Assembly (NCBI GenBank): GCA_016869215.1
Contig: VGEP01000007.1
Location: 1 to 64,000, forward strand
DNA length: 64,000 nucleotides
Direction of reading: 5' to 3'
Source: Alphaproteobacteria bacterium
GTDB taxonomy: Bacteria > Pseudomonadota > Alphaproteobacteria > Rhizobiales > Xanthobacteraceae
The notes under the pieces were generated by a model that searched no databases, was not told the DNA's origin, and saw nothing but the letters and a program-made list of their open reading frames with translations. Position numbers and translations under genes: made by a program. Below, one piece after another: positions 28,049 through 38,879 of this stretch; the first letter of the stretch is position 1, and each line of letters starts with the position of its first letter.

Positions 28049-29398
28049 ATGACCGCGGCACATATCCCGGAGCCCGCACGCGACCTGCCGGTGCGCGGCG
28101 AGTACGACGTGGTCGTGCTCGGCGGCGGTCCTGCGGGCATCGCCGCTGCGGCTACGGCTGCGGCGCATGGACGCAAGACGCTGCTGGTGGAACGCTACGG
28201 CTTTCTCGGCGGCATGGGCACGGCCGCGGGCGTGACGAATTTCTGCGGCCTGCACGCCAACGTACACGGCGAAATCCGTCAGGTGGTGCACGGCGTCGCG
28301 GACGAGCTGCTGGCGCGCATCGACCGCCTCGGCGGGTTGAACGCGCCGCATATGGTGTTCGGCAAGATCGCGGCGCAGGCCTACGACACCGCCGCCTACA
28401 AATGCGCAGCCGACGACCTTTTGCTCGGCAAGGGCGTCGACATCCTGTTTCATGCGCTCGGCGCCGGCGTGGCGATGGAAGCGGACGGTGCGATCCGGGC
28501 ACTGATCGTCGAGACAAAATCCGGCCGCGCGGCCATCGTCGGGCGCGTCTTTATCGATTGCTCGGGTGACGGCGATCTCGCGGCCTGGGCCGGAGCGCCG
28601 TTCGAACTCGGCGACGGCCAGGGCTCGATGCTCTACCCGACGCTGATGTTCCGGCTCAACGGCGTCGATCCCGACGCGGCCGGCGAGGCCTGGAAGAGCA
28701 TTCCCGCGCTGATGGAGGACGCCGAACGCCGCGGCATGCACTTCCCGCGCAAGGGCGCCATCGTCCGGCCGCAGAAGAATGCGGCGGAGTGGAGGGTCAA
28801 CGTCACGCAGATGAAGTCGCCGAACGGACGCGCGCTCGACGGCACCGACGCCGGGGAATTGAGCCTCGGCGAGATCGAAGGCCGCAGGCAGGCGCTGGCC
28901 TTCGCCGAATTCCTCAAACGCGAAGCGCCGGGCTTCGCGCAGTCCTACATCGTCGACATCCCGCCGCAGATCGGCATTCGCGAAACCCGGCGCGTCACCG
29001 GGGCGTATCGGCTGACCGGCGAGGACGTACTGAGCTGTGCGAGCTTCGCGGATACCGTCGGCGTCAACGGCTGGCCGATCGAGAAACATATCGCGGGCGA
29101 CGTGGAGTGGCTGTGGCCCGCAATCCCGCAGTCGCGCGGCTACAACCACCTGCCTTTCCGGATGCTGCTGCCGCAGTCGGTCCGCAACCTCCTGGTGGCG
29201 GGGCGCTGCGCCTCCATGACCCACGACGGCCAGTCGGCGGCGCGCGTCAGCGGGGCCTGCTTCGTCATGGGCCAGGCGGCAGGCAGCGCCGCTCATCTGG
29301 CGCTATCCGGCTCCGGCGATCCCGCTCAGATTTCGGTTGAAGCGCTCCAGAGATTGCTTGAGAACGGCGGCGCATACCTCGGACGCGACGCTCCATAA
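28049..29398 (+). CDS. FAD-dependent oxidoreductase (FAD_oxidored-like)
   Basis: YDVVVLGGGPAGIAAAATAAAHGRKTLLVERYGFLGGMGTAAGV; NLLVAGRCASMTHDGQSAARVSGACFVMGQAAG. Confidence 0.9.
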   Translation: MTAAHIPEPARDLPVRGEYDVVVLGGGPAGIAAAATAAAHGRKTLLVERYGFLGGMGTAAGVTNFCGLHANVHGEIRQVVHGVADELLARIDRLGGLNAPHMVFGKIAAQAYDTAAYKCAADDLLLGKGVDILFHALGAGVAMEADGAIRALIVETKSGRAAIVGRVFIDCSGDGDLAAWAGAPFELGDGQGSMLYPTLMFRLNGVDPDAAGEAWKSIPALMEDAERRGMHFPRKGAIVRPQKNAAEWRVNVTQMKSPNGRALDGTDAGELSLGEIEGRRQALAFAEFLKREAPGFAQSYIVDIPPQIGIRETRRVTGAYRLTGEDVLSCASFADTVGVNGWPIEKHIAGDVEWLWPAIPQSRGYNHLPFRMLLPQSVRNLLVAGRCASMTHDGQSAARVSGACFVMGQAAGSAAHLALSGSGDPAQISVEALQRLLENGGAYLGRDAP

Positions 29399-29419
29399 AC
29401 CGCAACAGTGAGACGAACC

Positions 29420-30394
29420 ATGAAGCGCCAATTCGCCCTCGCTTTGACCGGGTTACTGCTCGCCACCTCGCTCGCCGCCTCGCCCGCCGCGGCCCAGGAC
29501 TGGCCGACCAAGCCGGTCCGGATCGTCGTGCCGTTCGGGCCGGGATCGACGCCCGACGTGGTCGCACGGATGATCGCCGACCATCTGCAGAAGAAGCACG
29601 GCCAGCCTTTCGTGGTCGAGAACCGGCCGGGCGCGAGCGGCAACACCGGGACCGACGCGGTCGCCAAAGCCGAGCCCGACGGATCGACCATCGGCATCAG
29701 CATCGGCGGGCCGCTCGCCATCAACACGCTGCTGTTCTCGAAGCTGCCCTACAACCCCAAGACCGACATCGCCCCGGTCACGCAGCTTGTGACCCAGCCG
29801 AGCGCGCTCACGGTTAATTTGGACGTTAAGGTTAACGCCGTCGCCGATCTGGTGGCGCTGCTGAAGCGCGAACCCGGCAAGTTCACCTACGGTTCGATCG
29901 GCAACGGCTCTTTGTCGCACCTCGCCATGGAGGCGATCGCGCTCAAGAGCGGCACGAAGATGGTGCACGTGCCCTACCCCGGCTCGCCCGCGGCAATGAC
30001 CGCGATCATCCGCGGTGACGTGCAAATGGGCTGTCTGCCTGCGATCTCGGTCACTCCGCACGCGACCGGAGGCAAGGTCAAAATCCTCGCCGTATCGACC
30101 GCCAAACGGTCGCCATATTTGCCGCAAATCCCGACGCTCAAAGAGGCGGGAATCGACTTGGAAGCAGACGCTTGGATGGGGATGATCGCGCCCGGCAAGA
30201 CGCCGGAACCCATCGTTGCGAAAATTCGCCGCGAGGTGGTAGAAGCAATCGGGACGGCGGCGATCCGCGACAAACTTGCGGCCCAGCTCATGGAACCGAT
30301 CGGCAACACACCGGCCGAGTTCCGGGCCCGCATCGACGGGGAAATCGACCGCTGGGCGCCGGTGATCAAGTCCGCGAACATCAAGGTTAACTAG
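29420..30394 (+). CDS. Tripartite tricarboxylate transporter substrate-binding protein (Bug/TctC family)
   Basis: Signal peptide, WPTKPVRIVVPFGPGSTPDVVARMIADHLQKKHGQPFVVENRPGASGNTGTDAVAKAEPDG. Confidence 0.93.
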   Translation: MKRQFALALTGLLLATSLAASPAAAQDWPTKPVRIVVPFGPGSTPDVVARMIADHLQKKHGQPFVVENRPGASGNTGTDAVAKAEPDGSTIGISIGGPLAINTLLFSKLPYNPKTDIAPVTQLVTQPSALTVNLDVKVNAVADLVALLKREPGKFTYGSIGNGSLSHLAMEAIALKSGTKMVHVPYPGSPAAMTAIIRGDVQMGCLPAISVTPHATGGKVKILAVSTAKRSPYLPQIPTLKEAGIDLEADAWMGMIAPGKTPEPIVAKIRREVVEAIGTAAIRDKLAAQLMEPIGNTPAEFRARIDGEIDRWAPVIKSANIKVN

Positions 30395-30438
30395 CGGGTC
30401 AAGGTTCCGGATGCGGTCGGTAGCGTGGGAGTGACGCA

Positions 30439-31080
30439 ATGAGCACGGAACCCTATCCCGAGGTCGCCGTCGACGAATCGGGAATCGTGCCGAACCAGAG
30501 CGCGCGCGGCGCCGAATGGCCGAAGAAAATCCGCACGCTCACCGCCTCCGAACTCGACCGCCTGACCATCGACCACAACGGCCGCTTCTACTGGGACGGC
30601 AAGCTGGTCAATTACGAGCCGCCGGAGTTGCGGGCACAGGGCCAGAGGCCGGAGGGCGGCGACTCGACGCTCGACGAACTTGAACGGTCGGTCTACGAGC
30701 ACACGTCGCCGGATCGCATCGAGGGCGCTGAGCTCGCGCGGCCGCTTACCGCACGCGAGCGGGAAGACCTCAGGGCCGACGATTTCGACACCGCGCGCGA
30801 GGCCGGCGCGGCGGCTGAGCCGCGCGCGATTTCGGCCGAAGAGATGGCGCTGGCGGCCGCGGCCATACGCATGCCGGAGCGCGTGCATGTGAAGCTGTCG
30901 CGCTGGCAGTCGCTGGGCGCCATCGTCATGGTGCTTGGCATGCTGGTCGGGGCATCGGGGATCGCGGCCTACGGCTTCGTCGCCGCTCACGAATGGGCCT
31001 GCCGAATCGGCCTGATCTCCAGTTACTGCCCGCAAGGCCCGGCCGGCCGGCCGCCGGCGCGCCTCGACATCCCTGCCTGA
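30439..31080 (+). CDS. Hypothetical membrane protein with LxRLxIDxxGRxYWDGK motif (paralog A)
   Basis: LDRLTIDHNGRFYWDGKLVNYEPPE; TM LGAIVMVLGMLVGASGIAAYGFVAA; HEWACRIGLISSYCP; terminal ARLDIPA. Confidence 0.75.
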   Translation: MSTEPYPEVAVDESGIVPNQSARGAEWPKKIRTLTASELDRLTIDHNGRFYWDGKLVNYEPPELRAQGQRPEGGDSTLDELERSVYEHTSPDRIEGAELARPLTAREREDLRADDFDTAREAGAAAEPRAISAEEMALAAAAIRMPERVHVKLSRWQSLGAIVMVLGMLVGASGIAAYGFVAAHEWACRIGLISSYCPQGPAGRPPARLDIPA

Positions 31081-31175
31081 CAACCCGCGCCGTTGCTGGC
31101 GTTTTCCACGGTGCCGCTGCGCCGTGGCAAGGCGCGCTTTGACTTCGGCGGCAGGGCCGGGAAACATCCCTCGCG

Positions 31176-31745
31176 ATGAGTCGCCTCCCGGCCATACTCA
31201 ACGCCATCATGCGCAAGGTCGACGCGCCGCATAGCGATGCGGGTGCGGCCTTCCGCGACCATCCCGCGGCGCCCCCTCTGCTTGGCGACGCCCAGAACGG
31301 CGTCGTGCGAAAGCTCGTCACGCCCGAACCCGCGCTGCGCGAGACCGTCTTCAACCTGGTCCCGCCCGGCGACGGCATGGCAACGCCGCAGCCGATGGCA
31401 GAAGCCGCAATCGAGAAACCGGCCGACGAGCCTGCGCCGGCCGCAAGCGAACGCAATGTGCGGCCGGTGGGGACCATGGACCTCACGCGCCTGTCGATCG
31501 ACAACGACGGGCGGCTCTACTGGGACGGCAAGCCGGTCGAGGTGCGGCGGCGGATCGCGATGTCACGCCGTCAGATTGTGGGCGCGGCCATCATCGGCGT
31601 GTTTGTCGTCATCGGCGCGATCGGCGCGGCGATCCAGGGCACGGCGGCGGCGCGCGACTGGGCGTGCCGGCTTGGCTGGATCGAGAGCACCTGCGCGACG
31701 CCTGCGCCGCTGCCGCAGCGCGCGCGCTTCGACATCCCGGCGTGA
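31176..31745 (+). CDS. Hypothetical membrane protein with LxRLxIDxxGRxYWDGK motif (paralog B)
   Basis: LTRLSIDNDGRLYWDGKPVEVRRRI; TM IVGAAIIGVFVVIGAIGAAIQGTAAA; RDWACRLGWIESTC; terminal ARFDIPA. Confidence 0.75.
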   Translation: MSRLPAILNAIMRKVDAPHSDAGAAFRDHPAAPPLLGDAQNGVVRKLVTPEPALRETVFNLVPPGDGMATPQPMAEAAIEKPADEPAPAASERNVRPVGTMDLTRLSIDNDGRLYWDGKPVEVRRRIAMSRRQIVGAAIIGVFVVIGAIGAAIQGTAAARDWACRLGWIESTCATPAPLPQRARFDIPA

Positions 31746-31760
31746 CGGCGGCAGCCGCCG

Positions 31761-32537
31761 TCACACCACGGGCGAGCGCCCGCCGTCGACGTTGATCGCG
31801 GTTCCGGCGATGTAGCCGCCCGCGTCCGACACCAGAAAGCACGCCAGATTGGCGAACTCCTCGGCCTTGCCAACACGGCCGAGCGGCACCTCCTTCTCGC
31901 GCGCCTTGTAGTATTCGGCGAGCGGAACGTTGGCGCGCTTGGCGGACTGCACGTGCTGATCGGCCTCGATGAAGCCGACCAGCATCGCGTTGACCAGGAC
32001 GTTGTGAGGCGCGAACTCCTGCGACAGCGCCTTGGTCATCGCCATACCGGCGGCGCGCGATACCGACGTGGGCATGCTGTTCGGCCGCGGGGCTTTGGCG
32101 CCGATATTGAGCACATTGATGATCCGGCCCCAGCGGCGCTCCTTCATCTGTGGCGCCACGAGGCGGATCATGCGGATCGCCGCGAACAGCTTGTCCTCGA
32201 GGTCCTTCTGCATGATCTCGTCGGTCAGCTTCTCGAACGGGCCGTTGCGCGAGGTGCCGGCATTGTTGACCACGATGTCGACCTTGCCGAACGCCTTCAT
32301 GATCTCGTCGTATGCGCGCTGGATGTCGGCGGCCGCACTGACGTCGGCTTGGACGCCCGCGACGCGGCCCTTGGCGGTCGCCTTGATCGATTTCACCGCC
32401 TCGTCGAGCGTCTCGCGGCCGCGCGCGACGACTGCAACGTCCGCGCCCGACGCCGCAAACCGAGTGGCGACCGCAAGCCCGATGCCCTTGCTGCCGCCCG
32501 TGACGATGGCCGAACGGCCGTTCAACAAAATTTCCAT
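31761..32537 (-). CDS. SDR family oxidoreductase
   Basis: MEILLNGRSAIVTGGSKGIGLAVATRFAASGADVAVVARG; VNNAGTSRNG. Confidence 0.92.
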   Translation of the reverse strand: MEILLNGRSAIVTGGSKGIGLAVATRFAASGADVAVVARGRETLDEAVKSIKATAKGRVAGVQADVSAAADIQRAYDEIMKAFGKVDIVVNNAGTSRNGPFEKLTDEIMQKDLEDKLFAAIRMIRLVAPQMKERRWGRIINVLNIGAKAPRPNSMPTSVSRAAGMAMTKALSQEFAPHNVLVNAMLVGFIEADQHVQSAKRANVPLAEYYKAREKEVPLGRVGKAEEFANLACFLVSDAGGYIAGTAINVDGGRSPVV

Positions 32538-32645
32538 ACATTCCTCCGGATAAGCCCGGCTGGGCGGGCGACGATGAGCTTCGGCAGCTTGACCCACGTG
32601 CTTACGCGGTGTCGGATCGCACGACAATGCTGGGGAGAGAACGCC

Positions 32646-33662
32646 ATGTCCATCGGCATGCGGCGGCTCGTACGGCAGGCGTACCGACTAATCCCGCCCA
32701 CTCTTGGCGCCGCCGCATGGGCTGCGGCCACACTTGGCGCCGCGCACGCCCAGGACTATCCGGCGAGAGCTGTGACGATCGTCGTGCCGCTGGCGGCCGG
32801 CTCCGGCGTCGATCTGGTGGCGCGCAACTACGGCGAACAGCTCTCCAAGGCGTTCGGCAAGCCGGTGGTCGTCGAAAACCGTCCGGGCGCTGCGACCATG
32901 ATCGGCACCAACTCGGTTGCGACCGCCGTCGCCGACGGCCATACGCTGCTGGCCGCCACCAGTTCGGCCATGGCGATCAACCCGACCCTCTACAAGAAGA
33001 TCGCCTACGATCCCAACCGCGACTTCGTTCCGATCAACTTCTATCTGAAGTCGCCGTTTGTGCTGTGCGTTCATCCGGACCTGCCGGCGAAGTCGCTGGC
33101 CGAACTGATCAAGATCGCCAAGGAACGGCCCGTGCCGTTCAGCTTCGGGTCGCCGGGCGCCGGCACCGCGCAGCACCTGTCGATGGAATACATCAAGCAC
33201 CGCTTCGGCATCGCGATGACCCACGTGCCCTACCGGAGCAATCCGCAATACGTCTCCGACGTCGTCGCGGGCCATCTCAATCTGTCGTTCATCCAGGTGG
33301 CGGCCGCGACCCCGCTGCTTTCGCTGGGCAAAGTACGGGGACTTGCGGTGTCGACGGCCACCCGCATGCCGGGCCTTCCCGACATTCCGACGCTTGCGGA
33401 GGCGACAGGCGACAAGGACATCGAAACGGTGTCGTGGCACATGCTGTACGCGCCGGCCGCCACGCCGAAACCGATCGTCGACCGGCTGCACACGGTGACC
33501 AAGGCGATCACGACCACGCCGGCGTTCCGGAAGTTTCTGCTCGACCGCGGCGAGGCGCCGGTCGATACGCCGCCGATCGACGACATCCGCGCCTATATCA
33601 AGTCCGAACAGGTGAAGTGGGGCTCGCTCGTGCGGCGGCTCGGGCTGGCAGGATCGCTGTAG
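32646..33662 (+). CDS. Tripartite tricarboxylate transporter substrate-binding protein (Bug/TctC family)
   Basis: AQDYPARAVTIVVPLAAGSGVDLVARNYGEQLSKAFGKPVVVENRPGAATMIGTNSVATAVADGHTLL. Confidence 0.92.
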   Translation: MSIGMRRLVRQAYRLIPPTLGAAAWAAATLGAAHAQDYPARAVTIVVPLAAGSGVDLVARNYGEQLSKAFGKPVVVENRPGAATMIGTNSVATAVADGHTLLAATSSAMAINPTLYKKIAYDPNRDFVPINFYLKSPFVLCVHPDLPAKSLAELIKIAKERPVPFSFGSPGAGTAQHLSMEYIKHRFGIAMTHVPYRSNPQYVSDVVAGHLNLSFIQVAAATPLLSLGKVRGLAVSTATRMPGLPDIPTLAEATGDKDIETVSWHMLYAPAATPKPIVDRLHTVTKAITTTPAFRKFLLDRGEAPVDTPPIDDIRAYIKSEQVKWGSLVRRLGLAGSL

Positions 33663-33672
33663 CCCGGCTCCG

Positions 33673-34887
33673 TCAGGTCGCCGCAACGGCCGCCGTGGGC
33701 TCTCCGATCGGGGCCAGCGGGGCCGGCGCATCGTCGGCGCGCGCCACCGCCACGCGGTTGCGCCCCTGCCGCTTTGCGGCATAGACCGCCATGTCGGCGC
33801 GCCGCACCAGGGTGTCGAGGTCGTAGCCGAACTCCGACGTGCAGGCGACGCCGACGCTGACCGTGGCCGTCACCGGCTTGCCGGACAGTTGCACCATCCC
33901 CGCTTCGAATTGCTGCCGGATGCGCTCGGCCACGCGGGCCGCGGGCTCGACTCCCGCGCCCGGCAGGATGCAGCAGAACTCCTCGCCCCCGATCCGGAAC
34001 AGGAAATCCGTCGGGCGGATATTGCCGTTGACGACGCCGACGAACCGCACCAGCACGTCGTCGCCGCCGGAATGGCCGAACCGGTCGTTGAGCGCCTTGA
34101 AGTGGTCGAGGTCGAAGAACAGCAGCGACAGCGGATTCTGCTCGTAAGCGTGCCGCTGTAGCAGCCGCGCGCCGCGCGCCATAAAGGCGCGACGGTTGAG
34201 CGCGCCGGTCAGGGGATCGGTCTGCGCCTTGGTGCGCTGTTCGAGCTCCAGCCGCTCGCGCGAGATGGCCACGAGCAGCACCGTCAGCACCAGCGTGTGG
34301 AAGAAGGCAATGAGGTTGAACACGGCTACAGTCGTCTGGGTTTCCGGCAGCGCACCGAATGGAAACGGCAGAATATCGACGAACAGGAGCCGGCTTCCGA
34401 ACAGCAGCGAGTACGAACCGAACAGAACGATGATCGGCCACCGCGACATCAGCCGCTCCTCGCGGCCGCGCCAATATTCCACGGCCGTCAGCGCGATCAG
34501 CGGCGCAATGAACAGCGACGAGACGACGATCCGAAGCCGCATGTTCTCCAGGAATCCCGGTATCGCGGCAATCGCGAGCCAGGCACAGGGCATGAGGATC
34601 AGCGGCAGCCACAGCGGCTTCCGCCGTTCGAAGGCGCGAGCCGCCTGCCAGCACATGCCGGCCGCGACCAGCATCATGGCCACGGCCACTCCGACCGCCT
34701 CAAACTCCCCTACAAAGCCCCTTCGGATGAAGGACAGCCCGGCGAGCATGGCGAAGAAATACATGACGCTGAGCCATGCGAACCATGTCGATCTGCGATC
34801 ATGGAGCCAGAACGCAAAAAACAGCAGGCATAACGGCGCCTTGACGGCCACGCCCGACAACAAAATTGTAAATGCGTCAATCTGCAT
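33673..34887 (-). CDS. Membrane-bound diguanylate cyclase (GGDEF domain)
   Basis: Multi-TM N-terminus; DPLTGALNRRAFMARGARLLQRH, LLFFDLDHFKALNDRFGHSGGDDVL, RIGGEEFCCILPG. Confidence 0.93.
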   Translation of the reverse strand: MQIDAFTILLSGVAVKAPLCLLFFAFWLHDRRSTWFAWLSVMYFFAMLAGLSFIRRGFVGEFEAVGVAVAMMLVAAGMCWQAARAFERRKPLWLPLILMPCAWLAIAAIPGFLENMRLRIVVSSLFIAPLIALTAVEYWRGREERLMSRWPIIVLFGSYSLLFGSRLLFVDILPFPFGALPETQTTVAVFNLIAFFHTLVLTVLLVAISRERLELEQRTKAQTDPLTGALNRRAFMARGARLLQRHAYEQNPLSLLFFDLDHFKALNDRFGHSGGDDVLVRFVGVVNGNIRPTDFLFRIGGEEFCCILPGAGVEPAARVAERIRQQFEAGMVQLSGKPVTATVSVGVACTSEFGYDLDTLVRRADMAVYAAKRQGRNRVAVARADDAPAPLAPIGEPTAAVAAT

Positions 34888-34997
34888 GTGCCGCCGCGGG
34901 CGCCCCGCCGAATCGGTCAGCAGTCTAGCCGACCGCGGGCAGCGCCCCTATGCGGGCGGGCGCATACGTTTCAGCCGGCGGGCGAAGATTGCCGCGC

Positions 34998-35357
34998 TCA
35001 GCGCCCCTTGCCGAGCGCCTGCTCATAGGATTCCGGCTTGAACCCGACCAGCAGCTTGCCGCCGCCGAGTTCCACGACCGGGCGCTTGATCATGGACGGC
35101 TGGCTCTGCATCAGCGTCACGGCCTTGCGGGCGTCGAGGCCTGCCTTGTCCTTGTCGGGGAGCTTGCGGAACGTGGTCCCGGCGCGGTTGAGCAGCGTCT
35201 CCCAGCCCACCGTCTTGCTCCATCGCTCCAGCCGCTCGCGCTCGATGCCTTCGGACTTGTAGTCGTGGAATGCGTAATCGACGCCGCGCTTGTCGAGCCA
35301 GGCGCGCGCCTTCTTCATCGTGTCGCAGCTCTTGATGCCGTAGACGGTGATCGCCAT
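34998..35357 (-). CDS. ArsC/Spx family reductase-like protein (YffB-like)
   Basis: MAITVYGIKSCDTMKKARAWLDKRGVDYAFHDYKSEGIERERL; MQSQPSMIKRPVVE. Confidence 0.92.
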   Translation of the reverse strand: MAITVYGIKSCDTMKKARAWLDKRGVDYAFHDYKSEGIERERLERWSKTVGWETLLNRAGTTFRKLPDKDKAGLDARKAVTLMQSQPSMIKRPVVELGGGKLLVGFKPESYEQALGKGR

Positions 35358-35481
35358 CGCCGCGACGCCCCCTGTTCACCCGGCCCTGACCGGTTGCCTC
35401 GATTTCATATCGTAGCCCACGCGGTTGACAGTTTGTAACCCGGCCGCTCAGATCGCACTGCGCCCAACCCCGCGAGGACTC

Positions 35482-35931
35482 ATGTCGACACCGCCCGTAG
35501 CCCCCGACCTGATGCCCTACGACATTCCCTACGGGCCCCCGATCACCGCGGACCGGGCGGCCAAGATCGCGGAGGCGGCTATCGCGGAAGCGAAGAAGGC
35601 GCCGCGCAACTGGAAGCTCGCCATCGCGGTGGTCGATCCGAACGGCGACCTCGTCTACTTCTACAAGATGGACGACACACAGCTCGGCTCGATCGAGATT
35701 GCAATCGAGAAGGCGCGCACGGCGGCCCGGCTGCGGCGGCCGACCGAAGACCTCTGGAAGGCGCTTCAGACGCAGGCCGGCGCCTATCTCACGACATTCG
35801 GCTTCGCCATCGCCATGGGCGCGTTTCCGCTGATCGAGAACGGCAAGCTGATCGGGGCCATCGGCGCGAGCGGCGGGATCGGCGCGCAGGACAACGTGGC
35901 GGCGAAGGCTGCGGCGGATTTGATCAAGTAG
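35482..35931 (+). CDS. Heme-binding GlcG/HbpS family protein (DUF336)
   Basis: ITADRAAKIAEAAIAEAKKAPRNWKLAIAVVDPNGDLVYFYKMDDTQLGSIEIAIEKARTAARLRRPTED; IGAIGASGGIGAQDNVAAKAAAD. Confidence 0.88.
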   Translation: MSTPPVAPDLMPYDIPYGPPITADRAAKIAEAAIAEAKKAPRNWKLAIAVVDPNGDLVYFYKMDDTQLGSIEIAIEKARTAARLRRPTEDLWKALQTQAGAYLTTFGFAIAMGAFPLIENGKLIGAIGASGGIGAQDNVAAKAAADLIK

Positions 35932-35943
35932 GCGGGGCGGACG

Positions 35944-37581
35944 TTACTCCCACTCGATCGTCCCTGGCGGCTTGCTCGTCACGTCGTACACCACGCGGTT
36001 GACGCCCTTCACCTCGTTGATGATCCGCGTCGCGACGTGGCCAAGAAACTTCATGTCGAATTGATAGAAGTCCGCGGTCATGCCGTCGGTCGAGGTCACC
36101 GCGCGAAGCCCCACCACGAAATCGTAGGTGCGGCCGTCGCCCATCACGCCCACGGTCTTCACCGGCAGGATCACCGCGAACGCCTGCCAGATTTCGTCGT
36201 AGAGGCCGGCTCTCCGGATTTCCTCGATGTAGATTTCGTCGGCGAGCCGGAGGATGTCGAGCTTCTCTTTGGTGATCTCGCCCGGGCAGCGGATCGCAAG
36301 CCCCGGTCCGGGGAACGGATGGCGGCCGACGAACACGTCCGGCAGACCCAGCTCGCGGCCGAGCGCCCTCACCTCGTCCTTGAACAGTTCGCGCAAGGGC
36401 TCCACGAGCTTCATGTTCATGCGCTCGGGCAGGCCGCCGACGTTGTGGTGCGACTTGATCGTCACCGACGGCCCGCCGGTGAACGACACGCTTTCGATCA
36501 CGTCGGGATAGAGCGTGCCCTGCGCCAGGAACTCGGCGCCGCCGACTTTCCTGGCCTCGTCCTCGAACACGTCAATGAACAATTTGCCGATGGTCTTGCG
36601 CTTGATCTCCGGGTCGGTGACGCCCGCGAGCGCGCCGAGGAAGCGGCTGGCGGCGTTCACGTGCACCAGCGGAATGTTGTAATGGCCGCGGAATAACGCC
36701 ACTACGCGCTCGCCTTCGGCGGCGCGCAGCAGCCCGTGGTCGACGAACACGCAAGTCAATTGATCGCCGATGGCCTCGTGGATCAGCACCGCGGCGACCG
36801 CGCTGTCGACGCCGCCCGACAACCCGCAGATCACGCGGCCCTTGCCGACCTGGGCGCGGATTTTCTCGATCGCCTCCTGGCGGAATGCGCGCATGGTCCA
36901 GTCGCCGCGGCAGCCGGCGATCTTGCGCACGAAGTTGCGGATCAGCGCCGCGCCGTGCGGCGTGTGCACGACTTCGAGATGGAACTGGGTGGCGTAATAC
37001 TTGCGCGCGTCGTCGGCGATCATGGCGATCGGCGCATTCGGCGACGTGCCGACCACGCGGAAGCCCTTGGGAAGCCTCGTCACCCGGTCGCCGTGGCTCA
37101 TCCAGACCGGGTACTTCTCGCCCTTCTTCCAGACGCCGTCGAACAGCGGCGAGTCTTCGACCACCGTCACCTCGGCGCGGCCGAATTCGCGATGGTGCCC
37201 GCCCTCGACTTCGCCGCCGAGCTGGTGCGCCATGGTCTGTTCGCCGTAGCAGATGCCGAGCACCGGCACGCCGGAATCGAAAATCGCCTTGGGCGCCGAC
37301 GGCGCGTCCTTGTCGAGCACGGACGCAGGCCCGCCGGACAGGATCACGGCCCTGGGCTTCATCGCGGCGAAGGCTTCGGCCGCCTTCTGGAACGGCACGA
37401 TCTCGGAATAGACGCCCTCTTCGCGCACCCGGCGCGCAATCAGTTGCGTCACCTGGGAGCCGAAATCGACGATCAGAATCTTGTCGTGGGTTTCCATGGC
37501 GGGTTCTAGGTCAGCCGCCTCGGGTTGTCGAGATTGCGGCTGTCTTGATTGCGGCTGTCTTGCCGCCGCGACGGAAGTCAT
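35944..37581 (-). CDS. guaA: GMP synthase (glutamine-hydrolysing)
   Basis: [62 protein letters not shown]-terminal PPGTIEWE. Start at 37581 preferred over 37497 because it forms an ATGA overlap with the upstream gene. Confidence 0.95.
   Translation of the reverse strand: MTSVAAARQPQSRQPQSRQPEAADLEPAMETHDKILIVDFGSQVTQLIARRVREEGVYSEIVPFQKAAEAFAAMKPRAVILSGGPASVLDKDAPSAPKAIFDSGVPVLGICYGEQTMAHQLGGEVEGGHHREFGRAEVTVVEDSPLFDGVWKKGEKYPVWMSHGDRVTRLPKGFRVVGTSPNAPIAMIADDARKYYATQFHLEVVHTPHGAALIRNFVRKIAGCRGDWTMRAFRQEAIEKIRAQVGKGRVICGLSGGVDSAVAAVLIHEAIGDQLTCVFVDHGLLRAAEGERVVALFRGHYNIPLVHVNAASRFLGALAGVTDPEIKRKTIGKLFIDVFEDEARKVGGAEFLAQGTLYPDVIESVSFTGGPSVTIKSHHNVGGLPERMNMKLVEPLRELFKDEVRALGRELGLPDVFVGRHPFPGPGLAIRCPGEITKEKLDILRLADEIYIEEIRRAGLYDEIWQAFAVILPVKTVGVMGDGRTYDFVVGLRAVTSTDGMTADFYQFDMKFLGHVATRIINEVKGVNRVVYDVTSKPPGTIEWE
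37531..37562. repeat. 15-bp tandem repeat (attgcggctgtcttg x2) encoding RQPQS units in the N-terminal extension of GuaA
   Basis: gattgcggctgtcttgattgcggctgtcttg read directly. Confidence 0.8.
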
Positions 37582-38879
37582 GCCTTGCGCCTCAAAAGGC
37601 TTACGAAAAACCCGTCGGTGCCGGTCCGGCGCGGCGTCATCAACAGGCCCTCGTCCGAAATAAGCACCGCCTTGCAGAAAAGATAGGCGCGCTCGCCCAG
37701 CACCCCCGCGGTCTCGGCGGGCTTTTCCACGGAAAAATCCGAATGCCGCGCGGCGAAGGCCCGCACCTGACCGCCGTTTTCCTCGTCCAGCACCGAGCAG
37801 GTGATGTAGGCGATCCGCCCGCCCGGCCGGACCAGCATGGCGGCGCGCTCCAGCACCTCGGCCTGCTCCTTGAGGCGGACCTCCAGCGACCCCGGCCGCA
37901 CCCGCCATTTGGCGTCCGGATTGCGCCGCCAGGCGCCGATGCCGGTGCAGGGCGCGTCGATCAGCACCAGGTCGGCGCGACCATCGAGATCGGCCAGTTC
38001 CGAACCGTCGGACTTCGGCGTGCGGACCTGGACATTGCGGACGCCAGCGCGCTCCAGCCTTGCGTGGATCGGAGCGAGCCGCCGCTTGTCGTCGTCGGTG
38101 GCGAAAATCTGGCCCGTGTTCCGCATCGCGGCCGCCAGCGCCAGCGTCTTGCCGCCGCCGCCGGCACAAAGGTCGACGACCTGCTCGCCCGGCTGAGCGC
38201 CGGCGAACAGCGCCGCAAGCTGCGAGCCCTCGTCCTGGATTTCGATCAGGCCTTTCAGATAGGCCAGCTCGGCGTGGATCGCGGGGCTCTTGGAATCGGC
38301 GCTCAATACAATGCGAAGACCGACCGGCGACCAGCGCGCCGGTTCGGCCTTGAGGTCGGCGAGCGCCGCGAGTGCTTCGTCGCGCTCGCCCTTCAAGGTG
38401 TTGACCCGCAGATCGAGCGGTGCGCGCTGGGCCAGCGCCGCGCCCTCCTCCGCGCGCTCGTCGCCGAACACGCGGGCGAGGTGCGGATCGAGCCATTCGG
38501 GGTAATCGCCCAGCACATGCGCCGGCGCATCGGACGGCATATCGCCGGTGAGCTTCGCGCGCTCGGCGTCGGTGAGCGGCGGCGGCGCATGGCGCGAGCC
38601 GTCGGCAAGCCGCGTGATGGCGTCGGCGTCGAGCCCGCGCTCGCGCTTCAGCATTCCGAGGAGGATGGCGCGCGCTGTCGCCTCGCCCATGAGGTGCGCC
38701 GACGACGCCTTGCGGCGCAGCGCGTCATAAACGAGGCCAGCGATGGCGGCGCGGTCGCCGGAGCCCGCGAAGCGATGCGACAGGCCCCAGTCCTTCAGCG
38801 CATCCGCCGCCGGGCGGCGGCGCGCCTCGATGTCGACAAACACCTCGATGGCGGCGGCCAGACGGGCGGCGGGCGTCAT
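37578..38879 (-). CDS. RsmB/NOP family class I SAM-dependent RNA (cytosine-C5) methyltransferase
   Basis: [59 protein letters not shown] (catalytic PC and TC motifs). Confidence 0.95.
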   Translation of the reverse strand: MTPAARLAAAIEVFVDIEARRRPAADALKDWGLSHRFAGSGDRAAIAGLVYDALRRKASSAHLMGEATARAILLGMLKRERGLDADAITRLADGSRHAPPPLTDAERAKLTGDMPSDAPAHVLGDYPEWLDPHLARVFGDERAEEGAALAQRAPLDLRVNTLKGERDEALAALADLKAEPARWSPVGLRIVLSADSKSPAIHAELAYLKGLIEIQDEGSQLAALFAGAQPGEQVVDLCAGGGGKTLALAAAMRNTGQIFATDDDKRRLAPIHARLERAGVRNVQVRTPKSDGSELADLDGRADLVLIDAPCTGIGAWRRNPDAKWRVRPGSLEVRLKEQAEVLERAAMLVRPGGRIAYITCSVLDEENGGQVRAFAARHSDFSVEKPAETAGVLGERAYLFCKAVLISDEGLLMTPRRTGTDGFFVSLLRRKA

